From Bordetella parapertussis (GTDB lineage: Bacteria; Pseudomonadota; Gammaproteobacteria; Burkholderiales; Burkholderiaceae_D): a DNA stretch of 51,984 nt. The stretch spans positions 1-51,984 of the forward strand of contig CAMCXB010000009.1 in assembly GCA_945883145.1 (NCBI GenBank), in the 5' to 3' direction. Below are positions 26,129 to 35,148 of the stretch, piece by piece. How positions within the stretch are numbered: the stretch's first letter is position 1; the number at the start of each line of letters is the position of its first letter. The notes beneath the pieces are model-generated. The model was not told the DNA's origin. It saw only the letters and a program-made list of their open reading frames with translations, and searched no databases. The translations under genes and the position numbers were made by a program.

Positions 26129-26520
26129 GTTATTGGCGAGTGAATGTTGCTTGCAATCTTAGTTTTATTTCATATTCAATAATATATTGATGGATGAAGA
26201 CTCTAACCCAGATACTTTTAAACAATTGATGTGTTATCAAAAGATAATCGCAATAACCCTCAAAAGTTACCAAGTATTTTTTCATGTTGTTCAATTTCAT
26301 TCTTTGCGCCTTGCGGCAGCGCAGCATTAAAAGTCTTATAAAAGTCTGCCGAATAGCACCAGATTTGCATCAAGACCGTTATCATTACGTCACATTAAGT
26401 AGTGCATGGCACTGCTTCACTTAAACCAATAAAAAGAACTTCTGTCGCGCTGTAAGCCGACTGAAAGTCGCAAGCAAAGCAGCGGCATTTCAAACAAAGT
26501 TCGATATAAAGAGAATCACC
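26129..26520. other. Intergenic region upstream of the acyl-CoA ligase/Liv operon
   Basis: This gap of 392 bp has no gene. It contains the interrupted inverted repeat at 26397-26417 and presumably the promoter of the operon that starts at 26521. A GC-rich patch (TTGCGCCTTGCGGCAGCGCA) lies near 26305-26325; I cannot assign it to a known regulator. Confidence 0.6.
26397..26417. promoter_or_regulatory. Interrupted inverted repeat upstream of the acyl-CoA ligase operon
   Basis: AAGTAGTGC-ATG-GCACTGCTT is symmetric about the central ATG with one mismatched pair. It lies about 104 nt before the operon's first start codon. The size suits a TetR- or FadR-type operator or a leader hairpin. No regulator gene is adjacent. 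Confidence 0.4.
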
Positions 26521-28479
26521 ATGGCGGAGACACAAACCATGTCGGCGGATACCTTTCCCCGACTGTTGTTGCAGCATGCACAAATACGGCCTAACCATCC
26601 GGCCTTTCGTGAAAAATATCTAGGCATCTGGCAAACCACGAGCTGGGCAGAAACTGCTGAAGAAGTGCGTTTAATTGCGTGCGGCTTAGCGTCGTTAGGA
26701 TTCACACGTGGCACGAACCTCGCCATCATTGGTGAAAACAAACCTTGTCTTTATTGGGGTATGTCGGCAGCACAATGTTGTGGCGGTGTGTCTGTACCTT
26801 TATATCAAGATGCTCCTGCTGCAGATATGGCATTCGTACTTGAAAACGCAGAGATTCAATTTGCGATTGTTGAAGACCAAGAACAAGTCGATAAGCTATT
26901 AGAGATACGTGAAACCGTCGCTGGCATTCAACATATTATTTATGATGATGCACGTGGTATGCGCGATTACAAACAAGCCGGTGTGATCTCTTTAAAAGAA
27001 TTACAAGAACTTGGTCGCACTTACTCTGCACAGCATCCAGAATTTTTTATGCAATCTGTGCTTGCAGGTCAAGCACAAGATGTCGCAGCTATTCTTTATA
27101 CATCCGGCACAACAGGCAAACCTAAAGGCGTTTGTCATACGCATGCAGCGATGATTGCAACTGGTCGCACTTTAGTTGAATTCGATGCTATCGGTGCTGA
27201 TCATGAAATGCTGTGTTATTTGCCGCTAGCATGGATAGGTGATTTTCTTTACTCGTATGGCATGGCGCACATCGCAGGCTTTTGTTTGAACTGCCCTGAA
27301 TCAAGTGCAACGGTAATGACTGATTTACGTGAGATCGGTCCTACGTATTATTTTGGTCCGCCGCGTGTGTATGAAAATATACTCACACAAGTGATGATAC
27401 GTATAGAAGATGCAGGATGGATTAAACGCAATCTCTTTCACTTCTTTATGGGTGTGGCAAGTCGCGCAGGCTTACGCATACTTGATGCAAAAGGTGGTGT
27501 CAGCATTAGTGATCGACTGCTCTATGCCTTAGGTGAAATCTTAATTTATGCTCCACTAAAAAATGTACTCGGCTTTTCACGTGTGCGTGTGGCTTATACA
27601 GGTGGTGAAGCAATCGGTCCGGATTTATTTGATTTCTATCGCTCGATTGGCATTAATCTCAAACAGTTATACGGCATGACGGAAACTTGTGTCACGGTCT
27701 GTATGCAACGCTCAGGTGATGTCAAGCTCGATACCGTAGGCCGACCTATGGCTGGTGTTGAAGTGAAGATTGCTGAAAATGGTGAAGTGTTAGTGCGCTC
27801 ACCTGGCTTGATGCAAGGTTATTACAAACGCCCTGATGCAACTGCAGAAGTGATCGATGCACAAGGTTATTTTCATACTGGCGATGCAGGATTTTTTGAT
27901 AAAGATGGTCATCTAAAAATTATTGATCGCGCTAAAGATGTAGGTCGCATGGCAGATGGCAGCATGTTTGCACCTAAGTATGTAGAAAACAAACTTAAAT
28001 TTTTCCCCTTCATTAAAGAAGCTGTGGCGTTTGGTGATGGCCGCACAACTTGCAATGCATTTGTTTGTATAGACATGGAAGCAGTGGGCAACTGGGCTGA
28101 ACGACGTAATATTGCTTATAGTGGTTACGCCGATCTCGCTGCACAAACTGATGTTATTCACTTAATTGCGGATTGTGTAGAAAAAGTAAATGCTGATTTA
28201 GCGAATGATAGTTTGTTAGCCACTTCGCAAATTCATCGTTTCATTGTTTTACACAAAGAACTCGATCCCGATGATGATGAACTTACACGTACACGTAAAG
28301 TTAGGCGTGGCTTCATTGCTGAAAAATATGCCATTCTCATCGACGCGCTCTATACAGGCAAGACGCGTCAATTCATAGAAACACAAGTTAAATTTGAAGA
28401 TGGACGTCAAGGCAAAGTCAGTGCCGATCTTGAAATTAAAGATGTAAAAACTTTTAGCGCAAATAGGCAAGCAGCATGA
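26521..28479 (+). CDS. Long-chain-type AMP-dependent acyl-CoA ligase
   Basis: This enzyme activates a carboxylic acid to its CoA thioester through an acyl-adenylate. The 652-residue protein has the P-loop-like motif LYTSGTTGKPKGV (near 194), YGMTET (near 380), the hinge region HTGDAGFFDKDGHLKIIDRAKDV, and a C-domain. The length fits the long-chain (fatty-acyl) subgroup. Its last codons overlap the start of livG by four bases (ATGA), so it is the first gene of a transporter operon. The likely role is trapping an imported acid as CoA ester. The actual substrate is unknown; ligases of this type next to Liv transporters occur widely in betaproteobacteria. Confidence 0.9.
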   Translation: MAETQTMSADTFPRLLLQHAQIRPNHPAFREKYLGIWQTTSWAETAEEVRLIACGLASLGFTRGTNLAIIGENKPCLYWGMSAAQCCGGVSVPLYQDAPAADMAFVLENAEIQFAIVEDQEQVDKLLEIRETVAGIQHIIYDDARGMRDYKQAGVISLKELQELGRTYSAQHPEFFMQSVLAGQAQDVAAILYTSGTTGKPKGVCHTHAAMIATGRTLVEFDAIGADHEMLCYLPLAWIGDFLYSYGMAHIAGFCLNCPESSATVMTDLREIGPTYYFGPPRVYENILTQVMIRIEDAGWIKRNLFHFFMGVASRAGLRILDAKGGVSISDRLLYALGEILIYAPLKNVLGFSRVRVAYTGGEAIGPDLFDFYRSIGINLKQLYGMTETCVTVCMQRSGDVKLDTVGRPMAGVEVKIAENGEVLVRSPGLMQGYYKRPDATAEVIDAQGYFHTGDAGFFDKDGHLKIIDRAKDVGRMADGSMFAPKYVENKLKFFPFIKEAVAFGDGRTTCNAFVCIDMEAVGNWAERRNIAYSGYADLAAQTDVIHLIADCVEKVNADLANDSLLATSQIHRFIVLHKELDPDDDELTRTRKVRRGFIAEKYAILIDALYTGKTRQFIETQVKFEDGRQGKVSADLEIKDVKTFSANRQAA

Positions 28480-29279
28480 CAGCCATGGATCAGCAAGCTA
28501 CGCGCAAAATCGGTGATGTGATTCTCGATTTGCGCCATATTTCACTTTCATTCGGTGGCGTGAAAGCACTCACCGATATTTCTTTTGATGTACGTGAACA
28601 TGAAATCCGCGCCATCATTGGTCCTAACGGTGCCGGCAAAAGTTCTATGCTCAATGTGATCAATGGTGTCTACCGTCCACAGGAAGGTGAAATCATTTAT
28701 CGTGGTGAGCATTTACGTGACATGAATACTTATGCCGCTGCAAAAAGCGGCATAGCACGTACCTTTCAAAATATTGCGCTGTTCAAAGGCATGAGTGTGT
28801 TGGACAACATCATGACTGGCCGCAATCTACAAATCAAAACGAATTTCTTACTGCAAGCTCTACATCTCGGACCTGCACGTAAGGAAGAAATCGCCCATCG
28901 TGTGAAGGTGGAAGAAGTCATCGATTTTCTTGAGATTCAACATATACGTAAAACACCAGTAGGTCGCTTGCCTTATGGTTTGCAAAAGCGTGTGGAATTA
29001 GGTCGTGCATTGGCAGCTGAACCGCAAATTCTTTTGCTCGATGAACCTATGGCCGGTATGAACGTAGAAGAGAAACAAGACATGTGTCGTTTCATACTCG
29101 ATGTGAACGCACAGTTTGGCACCACAATCGTATTGATCGAGCATGACATGGGCGTGGTGATGGATATCTCTGATCGTGTAGTTGTACTCGACTATGGCAA
29201 GAAGATCGGCGATGGCACACCGGACGCCGTACGTAGCAATCAAGATGTGATTAATGCTTACTTAGGTGTAGCGCATTAA
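28476..29279 (+). CDS. livG: Branched-chain-type ABC transporter ATP-binding protein LivG
   Basis: The cytoplasmic ATPase of a HAAT-family uptake system. The 267-residue protein has Walker A GPNGAGKSS, the LivG-type signature LPYGLQKRVELGRAL in place of LSGGQ, Walker B ILLLDEPMAGM and the switch IEHDMGVVM. Its start overlaps the ligase stop. The order ligase-livG-livH-livM-binding protein-livF differs from the classical liv operon and points to an acid other than leucine as substrate (inference). Confidence 0.93.
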   Translation: MTAMDQQATRKIGDVILDLRHISLSFGGVKALTDISFDVREHEIRAIIGPNGAGKSSMLNVINGVYRPQEGEIIYRGEHLRDMNTYAAAKSGIARTFQNIALFKGMSVLDNIMTGRNLQIKTNFLLQALHLGPARKEEIAHRVKVEEVIDFLEIQHIRKTPVGRLPYGLQKRVELGRALAAEPQILLLDEPMAGMNVEEKQDMCRFILDVNAQFGTTIVLIEHDMGVVMDISDRVVVLDYGKKIGDGTPDAVRSNQDVINAYLGVAH

Positions 29280-29359
29280 TTTTCTTTCTAGTCTATGCCT
29301 AAACTATTCGGTAGATGTTTTTTGTAATGAATGCATGATGTATCAAAGAAAGCAAACGC

Positions 29360-30262
29360 ATGAATCTGAATTTCTTTTTTGAGGTCTTAATCGGCGGCCT
29401 CTTATCTGGTGTGATGTATGCACTGGTCGCATTGGGCTTTGTTTTAATTTACAAAGCGTCTGGCGTGTTCAATTTTGCGCAAGGTGCAATGGTATTTTTT
29501 GCAGCACTGACTTGCGTATCTTTAGTTAATCACTGGGGCTTTCCGTTGTGGCTTGCAATTTTAGTCACGATTGCAACCATGGCTTTATTAGGCGTGCTGA
29601 TTGAACGCATAGTGCTACGCCCTCTCGTCAATCAACCTGAAATATCACTGTTCATGGCGACCATAGGCTTAAGCTTTTTTATTGAAGGCTTGGCTCAACT
29701 GATGTGGGGCGCAGAAGTACAGCGTTTAGATTTAGGCATTGAAGATGTACCAATGGAGAGTTTGCTGAATAACTTCAACATTATTGTGTCAAAGTTTGAT
29801 GTGGTTGCCGCTTGTATCTGCGCCATTCTTGTAACCTGCTTAGCACTGTTCTTTTCACGAACCAAGATAGGTCGAGCATTGCGTGCTGTGGCTGATGATC
29901 ATCAAGCCGCATTAGCAGTGGGCATTCCACTGCAACATATCTGGGGCATTGTGTGGGCTGTAGCGGGCTTTGTTGCGATGGTGGCAGGTTTGTTATGGGG
30001 CTCACGCAATGGCGTGCAATTCTCTTTAACTTTTGTCGCGCTTAAAGCCTTACCTGTGTTGATACTCGGTGGCTTTACTTCTGTGCCCGGCGCCATTATC
30101 GGTGGCCTCATCATAGGTTCAACTGAAAAACTCGCTGAAGTGTATTTAGGACCCTTCGTTGGCGGTGGTATTGAAGGCTGGTTCCCTTATGTATTGGCTT
30201 TGTTATTTTTATTAGTTCGCCCTGAAGGCTTATTCGGCGAAAAAATCATCCGTAGAATTTAA
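29360..30262 (+). CDS. livH: Branched-chain-type ABC transporter permease LivH
   Basis: Inner-membrane permease of 300 residues with about eight hydrophobic helices. LivH features include the N-terminal GGLLSGVMYALVALGFVLIYKASGVFNFAQGAM region and, later, GRALRAVADDHQAALAVGI, the cytoplasmic loop that docks the ATPase. It pairs with LivM to form the channel. It follows livG after an 80-nt gap. Confidence 0.93.
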   Translation: MNLNFFFEVLIGGLLSGVMYALVALGFVLIYKASGVFNFAQGAMVFFAALTCVSLVNHWGFPLWLAILVTIATMALLGVLIERIVLRPLVNQPEISLFMATIGLSFFIEGLAQLMWGAEVQRLDLGIEDVPMESLLNNFNIIVSKFDVVAACICAILVTCLALFFSRTKIGRALRAVADDHQAALAVGIPLQHIWGIVWAVAGFVAMVAGLLWGSRNGVQFSLTFVALKALPVLILGGFTSVPGAIIGGLIIGSTEKLAEVYLGPFVGGGIEGWFPYVLALLFLLVRPEGLFGEKIIRRI

Positions 30263-30290
30263 GTGCATTAAGTAAAACAAGGATTTCACT

Positions 30291-31349
30291 ATGCTGTACC
30301 GCGAAGCAGGTCAATTTAAATCAAGTTATGAAGCTGACGGTCAAATATTCCCACTCCGTCAAGATAGATTGGGTATAGCTTTACTGTTAGTGCTGGCATT
30401 CGTCGCCATACCGCAATTCGCTTCTGCTTATTTTTTCTCAGCGATCCTGATTCCATTTTTAATTTTCTCGCTAGCGGCACTCGGCTTAAATATTTTGACA
30501 GGTTATGCAGGTCAGTTGTCTTTGGGTTCAGCTGCATTCATGGCGGTGGGTGCTTTTAGTGCTTATAACTTTGTATTGCGTATTCCTGGTATTCCTTTGC
30601 TGTTGGCATTTGTGTTGGGTGGTTTGTCTGCTGCATTAGTCGGCATCGCATTTGGTTTACCTTCTTTGCGTATACGCGGCTTTTATCTTGCTGCCTCTAC
30701 TTTAGCTACACAGTTTTTTGTGGTGTGGGCACTGACAAAAATACAATGGTTTACTAACTACAGTTCTTCCGGTGTGATCACTGCACAAAAGATGGAAATG
30801 TTTGGCTATGAATTCAGCTCACCTGCATCCAAATATTTATTAGTACTCGCTATTGTTAGTGTGATGGCACTGCTCGCTAAAAATATGGTGCGCTCTAACG
30901 TAGGACGCTCTTGGATGGCAGTGCGTGACATGGACGTGGCAGCGGAAGTGATAGGCATACGTTTAATGCGTACAAAATTACTCGCCTTTGCAGTCAGTTC
31001 TTTTTATTGTGGTGTGGCTGGCGCACTGTATGCCTATGCTTATTTAGGTACGGTTGAACCTGAAGCTTATAGTCTAGATTTATCTTTTCGTATTTTATTC
31101 ATGGTGATTATTGGCGGCTTGGGTTCCATACTCGGTTCTTTTTTAGGTGCTGCTTTCATTGTCTTGTTGCCTGTGTTCTTGAATGTATTTGCACATGCTC
31201 TTTCATTACCGACTTCAGTTGCATCAAATCTTGAACTGATGGTGTTTGGTGCGCTGATTATTTTCTTTTTAATTGTTGAGCCACATGGCTTAGCCCGCAT
31301 CTGGCAAATCGCTAAAGAAAAATTACGTTTGTGGCCATTCCCGCATTAA
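30291..31349 (+). CDS. livM: Branched-chain-type ABC transporter permease LivM
   Basis: The second inner-membrane permease, 352 residues, with about nine hydrophobic helices after a polar N-terminus of 25 residues. Typical LivM segments are LNILTGYAGQLSLGSAAFMAVGAF, the LRIRGFYLAASTLATQFF stretch and the coupling loop GRSWMAVRDMDVAAEVIGI. An AAGGA site precedes the start. It acts with LivH. Confidence 0.93.
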   Translation: MLYREAGQFKSSYEADGQIFPLRQDRLGIALLLVLAFVAIPQFASAYFFSAILIPFLIFSLAALGLNILTGYAGQLSLGSAAFMAVGAFSAYNFVLRIPGIPLLLAFVLGGLSAALVGIAFGLPSLRIRGFYLAASTLATQFFVVWALTKIQWFTNYSSSGVITAQKMEMFGYEFSSPASKYLLVLAIVSVMALLAKNMVRSNVGRSWMAVRDMDVAAEVIGIRLMRTKLLAFAVSSFYCGVAGALYAYAYLGTVEPEAYSLDLSFRILFMVIIGGLGSILGSFLGAAFIVLLPVFLNVFAHALSLPTSVASNLELMVFGALIIFFLIVEPHGLARIWQIAKEKLRLWPFPH

Positions 31350-31405
31350 TTGCATGCTTAAAAATTGTTAGTTGGTTTTAGTTTGTTTGACCCTCGGAGG
31401 AGCTT

Positions 31406-32704
31406 ATGAAATGCATTAAATCCTTACTAGTCGCCGCATCATTACTCGCAGCTACTAGCTTTGCATGGGCAGATCAGTTCGTGCCATTGTTGTCTTATCG
31501 TGTAGGTCCTTATGGATCTAACGGTGCTTCATTTTTTGGTGGCTTGATCGACTACATGAATCTGACTAATTTAAATGGCGGCATTAATGGCGTCAAACTC
31601 AGTTGGGAAGAATGTGAAACTGAATACAATGCTTCACGTGGTGTGGAATGTTATGAGCGTTTAAAAAGTAAAAATGGCGGTGCTTCTTTAGTTGAACCAC
31701 TCTCTACTGGTATTGCTTACGGCATTCTGGATCGCGTAGGCACTGACAAAATTCCTATGACCACATTGGGCTATGGTCGCTCTGATGCAGCAAACGGTAA
31801 AGTCTTCCCTTATGTATTTCCTCTGCTCTCCACTTACTGGAATCAAGCAGGCGCTATGGTGGTTTATCTAGGCGAAAAATCCGGTGGTATGGATAAGCTC
31901 AAAGGTAAAAAAATCGTCCATCTGTATCACGACTCTGCTTACGGCAAAGAACCTTTACCGGTGTTAGAAGCAGAAGCTGCGAAATATGGATTTGAACTGA
32001 TTAAGATTCCCGTTGCTCCACCTGGTAATGATCAACAATCTCAATGGTTACAAATTCGTCAGGCTAATCCTGATTACGTCATTATGTGGACCTTTGGTGT
32101 GATGAGTGCAGTTGGTTTAAAAACTGCGCAACGCAATGGCTTCCCACGTGAAAAAATCATCGGTGTATGGTGGGCAGGTTCAGAAGAAGACACTGAACCA
32201 GCAGGCGATGCAGCGAAAGGTTACGCTGCTATGAGCTTCACTACACCAGGTAATTATCCAGTGTTAGATGACATTCGCAAAAAAATCTACGGTCAAGGCA
32301 AGGGTAATTTAAAAGAACTCGATCGTGTTGGTAACGTGATGTATATGCGTGGTGTCACTTCTGCAGTGTTAATGGTAGAAGCTATGCGTGTTGCTCAAAA
32401 CAAGTATGGCAAAGGTAAACCTCTCACCGGCGAACAAGTACGTTGGGGATTTGAAAATCTGAATGTCGACGTTGCGCGCCAAAAAGCTTTAGGTGTGTTT
32501 GATATGTTCCCACCTATAAAAACCTCATGTGATGATCATGAAGGTTCTGGTGCTGTCAAAGTCGTGCAATGGGATGGCAAGCAATGGGTTGCCTTATCAA
32601 AGACTTGGATCACTGGCGATAAAGCGCTAGTACGTAAATTATTAGAAGAATCTTCTGCTAAATATGCGGCGGAAAAAGGGATTACTCCTGGCTGTCTGAA
32701 GTAA
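31406..32704 (+). CDS. Periplasmic substrate-binding protein of the Liv-type transporter
   Basis: A 432-residue binding protein of the Leu/Ile/Val-binding superfamily. A signal peptide covers about residues 1-22 (MKCIKSLLVAASLLAATSFAWA, cleavage before DQ). The mature part has the two-lobe fold markers, including GVKLSWEECETEYNASRGVECYERLK and HDSAYGKEPL. A strong GGAGGAG ribosome binding site lies 6 nt before the start, as expected for the most abundant component. A hairpin follows the stop codon. It is more like the aromatic/carboxylic-acid-binding members than LivJ/LivK, which fits with the flanking CoA ligases. Specificity is not determinable here. Confidence 0.9.
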   Translation: MKCIKSLLVAASLLAATSFAWADQFVPLLSYRVGPYGSNGASFFGGLIDYMNLTNLNGGINGVKLSWEECETEYNASRGVECYERLKSKNGGASLVEPLSTGIAYGILDRVGTDKIPMTTLGYGRSDAANGKVFPYVFPLLSTYWNQAGAMVVYLGEKSGGMDKLKGKKIVHLYHDSAYGKEPLPVLEAEAAKYGFELIKIPVAPPGNDQQSQWLQIRQANPDYVIMWTFGVMSAVGLKTAQRNGFPREKIIGVWWAGSEEDTEPAGDAAKGYAAMSFTTPGNYPVLDDIRKKIYGQGKGNLKELDRVGNVMYMRGVTSAVLMVEAMRVAQNKYGKGKPLTGEQVRWGFENLNVDVARQKALGVFDMFPPIKTSCDDHEGSGAVKVVQWDGKQWVALSKTWITGDKALVRKLLEESSAKYAAEKGITPGCLK

Positions 32705-32710
32705 ATAAGC

Positions 32711-32746
32711 AAGCCGCTGGATTGTTTGTAATTCAGCGGCTTTGTT
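32711..32746 (+). terminator. Intra-operon hairpin after the binding-protein gene
   Basis: AAGCCGCTG (32711-32719) pairs perfectly with CAGCGGCTT (32734-32742), loop 14 nt, followed by TGTTTT. It sits directly after the binding-protein stop and before livF. It would act as a partial terminator or as an mRNA-stabilising 3' end, giving more binding protein than livF product. Confidence 0.7.
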
Positions 32747-32827
32747 TTATCCCAGCTTTTTATAACGTCATTGGCTAAATATTAATATTAGAATTAAATA
32801 GCAGTACCCTAACAACAGGATTTAGAG

Positions 32828-33640
32828 ATGAGCACTGCCCAACACATCCTTGCCGTGAATAATATTGAAGTCATCTATGACCATGTGATTTTGGTTTTAA
32901 AAGGTGTCTCACTGAATGTGCCTAGAGGTAAAGTCGTGGCATTAATGGGTGCCAATGGCGCTGGTAAGTCCACTACTCTAAAATCTATTTCCACTTTACT
33001 ACGTGGAGAACGCGGCGATGTAACCAAAGGCAGTGTGGAATTTAATGGCGAAAGAATTGATCAACTCACGCCAAATGAATTAGTGCGTCGTGGATTGTCG
33101 CAAGTGATGGAAGGTCGTCATTGTTTTGCGCATTTAACGATAGAAGAAAATTTACTTACTGGTGCTTACACTCGCAAGATTAATCGCAATGAATTAAAAG
33201 AAGCGTTGGAAAAAGTTTATCACTACTTTCCGCGTTTAAAACAACGTCGCACTTCACAAGCAGGCTACACCTCCGGTGGTGAACAGCAAATGTGCGCGAT
33301 TGGACGCGCGCTTATGGCTAAGCCTTCTATGATTTTATTGGATGAGCCATCGATGGGATTAGCACCACAAATCGTAGAAGAGATTTTCGAGATTGTGAAA
33401 GATTTAAATCACACAGAACAAGTATCATTTTTACTTGCAGAACAAAACACTACCGTCGCACTGCGCTATGCCGACTTTGGCTATATATTAGAAAACGGTC
33501 GCGTCGTCATGGAAGGTGCAGCTTCAGAGTTGGCTACCAATGAAGATGTAAAAGAATTTTATCTCGGTGTTTCTGGTGCTGGCCGTAAAAGCTTTCGTGA
33601 TATGAAATTTTATCGCCGCCGTAAACGCTGGCTGGCTTAG
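32828..33640 (+). CDS. livF: Branched-chain-type ABC transporter ATP-binding protein LivF
   Basis: The second ATPase of the transporter, 270 residues. Walker A is GANGAGKST, the signature is YTSGGEQQMCAIGRAL, Walker B MILLDEPSMGLAP, and the H-loop region reads LLAEQNTTVALRYAD. It is longer than classical LivF (about 235) because of an N-terminal lead and a basic C-terminal tail (RKSFRDMKFYRRRKRWLA). That tail is common to LivF proteins found beside CoA ligases (from memory). Confidence 0.92.
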   Translation: MSTAQHILAVNNIEVIYDHVILVLKGVSLNVPRGKVVALMGANGAGKSTTLKSISTLLRGERGDVTKGSVEFNGERIDQLTPNELVRRGLSQVMEGRHCFAHLTIEENLLTGAYTRKINRNELKEALEKVYHYFPRLKQRRTSQAGYTSGGEQQMCAIGRALMAKPSMILLDEPSMGLAPQIVEEIFEIVKDLNHTEQVSFLLAEQNTTVALRYADFGYILENGRVVMEGAASELATNEDVKEFYLGVSGAGRKSFRDMKFYRRRKRWLA

Positions 33641-33673
33641 TTTTTTCTCTTTACATTTATTTTTTAGGCTGCC

Positions 33674-34927
33674 ATGTCTGATCTGCTCGATGCATTAGAA
33701 GCACGCGACCCTGCTACGCGTGAACATGAACTGTTAGCTGCATTACCTGCTTTAATTACCCGCGCTAAAACTACTTCAGGCTGGGCTTCCATACTGAAAG
33801 ATGTAACGGCTGCTGACATCACTACGCGCGCTGCACTTGCGCAATGTCCTGTTACGCGCAAATCTGATTTAAAAGATCTACAACATGCAGCTTTGCCTTT
33901 TGGTGGACTTAACAGCACGCCAGTAAATCAACTGAGTCGAATCTTTATGTCGCCCGGTCCTATCTTTGATCCGGAAGGTCGTGGTGAAGATTGGTGGCGC
34001 TTTGCGCGTCCTTTATATGCATTAGGTTTACGTAGCGGCGATATCGTACAAAACTGTTTTGCTTATCACTTCACACCGGCAGGTCTCATGGCTGAAGGTG
34101 GCGCTAAAAAACTGGGTTGTCCTGTGATACCTGCAGGAACAGGTCAAACCGAAATGCAAGTGCAAGCCATGCAATTATTACGTCCCACTGGCTATGTAGG
34201 CACGCCTTCTTTCTTAAAAATCATCATAGAAAAAGCGCAGGAAATGGGCACTGATATTTCTAGCCTATCCAAAGCATTGGTCAGCGCTGAAGCATTGCCG
34301 CCTTCCTTACGCAACTGGTTGCAAGAAAATGGTGTACGTCATGTTTTGCAAACTTATGGCTCAGCTGACATAGGCAACATCGCCTATGAAACCTTAGCGC
34401 AAGGTGAGCTGTGTCCTGGCATGGTGTTAGATGAAACACTGCTATTAGAAATAGTACGTCCAGGTACTGGCGATCCTGTGTCTGAAGGTGAAGTTGGCGA
34501 GATCGTTATCACTTCCTTTAATCCTGACTATCCACTCATACGTTTTGGAACAGGTGATATGTCTGCTGTTTTACCTGGCATTTCGCCTTGTGGTCGTACC
34601 AATACGCGCATAAAAGGATGGATGGGACGTGCGGATCAAACAACAAAAATCCGCGCTATGTTTGTTCATCCTTCACAAGTTGCCGACATTGCGCGTCGTC
34701 ATACAGAAATCAAAAAAGCACGCCTAGTCGTCACTGGTGAAATGGCGAACGACATCATGACATTACATTGCGAAGTCGATGATCCTAGTTCTACATCTGA
34801 ATTGGCAGCAGCGATTGTGAATTCCATACGCGATGTCACTAAACTGCGCGCAGAAGTTCAGCTGGTTGCAATCGGCAGCTTACCGAATGATGGGAAAGTG
34901 ATTGCTGACGATCGCAGCTATCAATAA
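33674..34927 (+). CDS. PaaK-like phenylacetate-CoA ligase family protein
   Basis: An AMP-forming CoA ligase of 417 residues, the length of the phenylacetate-CoA ligase group and much shorter than the first ligase of the operon. It has an FMSPGPIFDPEG segment where PaaK has its Ser/Gly-rich nucleotide loop. VIPAGTGQTEMQVQAM, LQTYGSADIGNIAYE and the C-terminal hinge RADQTTKIRAMFVHPSQV follow. It starts 33 nt after livF and closes the operon. Aromatic or branched acids are plausible substrates. Having two dissimilar ligases in one operon suggests that either two substrates or two chain types are handled. Confidence 0.87.
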   Translation: MSDLLDALEARDPATREHELLAALPALITRAKTTSGWASILKDVTAADITTRAALAQCPVTRKSDLKDLQHAALPFGGLNSTPVNQLSRIFMSPGPIFDPEGRGEDWWRFARPLYALGLRSGDIVQNCFAYHFTPAGLMAEGGAKKLGCPVIPAGTGQTEMQVQAMQLLRPTGYVGTPSFLKIIIEKAQEMGTDISSLSKALVSAEALPPSLRNWLQENGVRHVLQTYGSADIGNIAYETLAQGELCPGMVLDETLLLEIVRPGTGDPVSEGEVGEIVITSFNPDYPLIRFGTGDMSAVLPGISPCGRTNTRIKGWMGRADQTTKIRAMFVHPSQVADIARRHTEIKKARLVVTGEMANDIMTLHCEVDDPSSTSELAAAIVNSIRDVTKLRAEVQLVAIGSLPNDGKVIADDRSYQ

Positions 34928-34934
34928 TGAGTTA

Positions 34935-34965
34935 CTTGCATGCTGATGATATTTCAGCATGCAAG
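34935..34965 (+). terminator. Hairpin after the PaaK-like ligase
   Basis: A perfect 12-bp stem, CTTGCATGCTGA with TCAGCATGCAAG, and a 7-nt loop, 8 nt after the stop codon. It lacks a T-run, so termination may depend on Rho or the hairpin may protect the mRNA end. Confidence 0.5.
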
Positions 34966-35148
34966 CTTACAGAACTTCTCTACTCTTCCTATCAATCGCA
35001 TGAGCATTGTTTTTTATTAGCTATGCTTAACCGCATTCTGTTGGCCTTCATCAAAAGTCCTCTGCACTAAATCACTGCAACCAACTGGTTACATGGCACT
35101 GATAACTGCCGATCTATTGTGATCGACTTTTATCATTGAGGAATCTCT

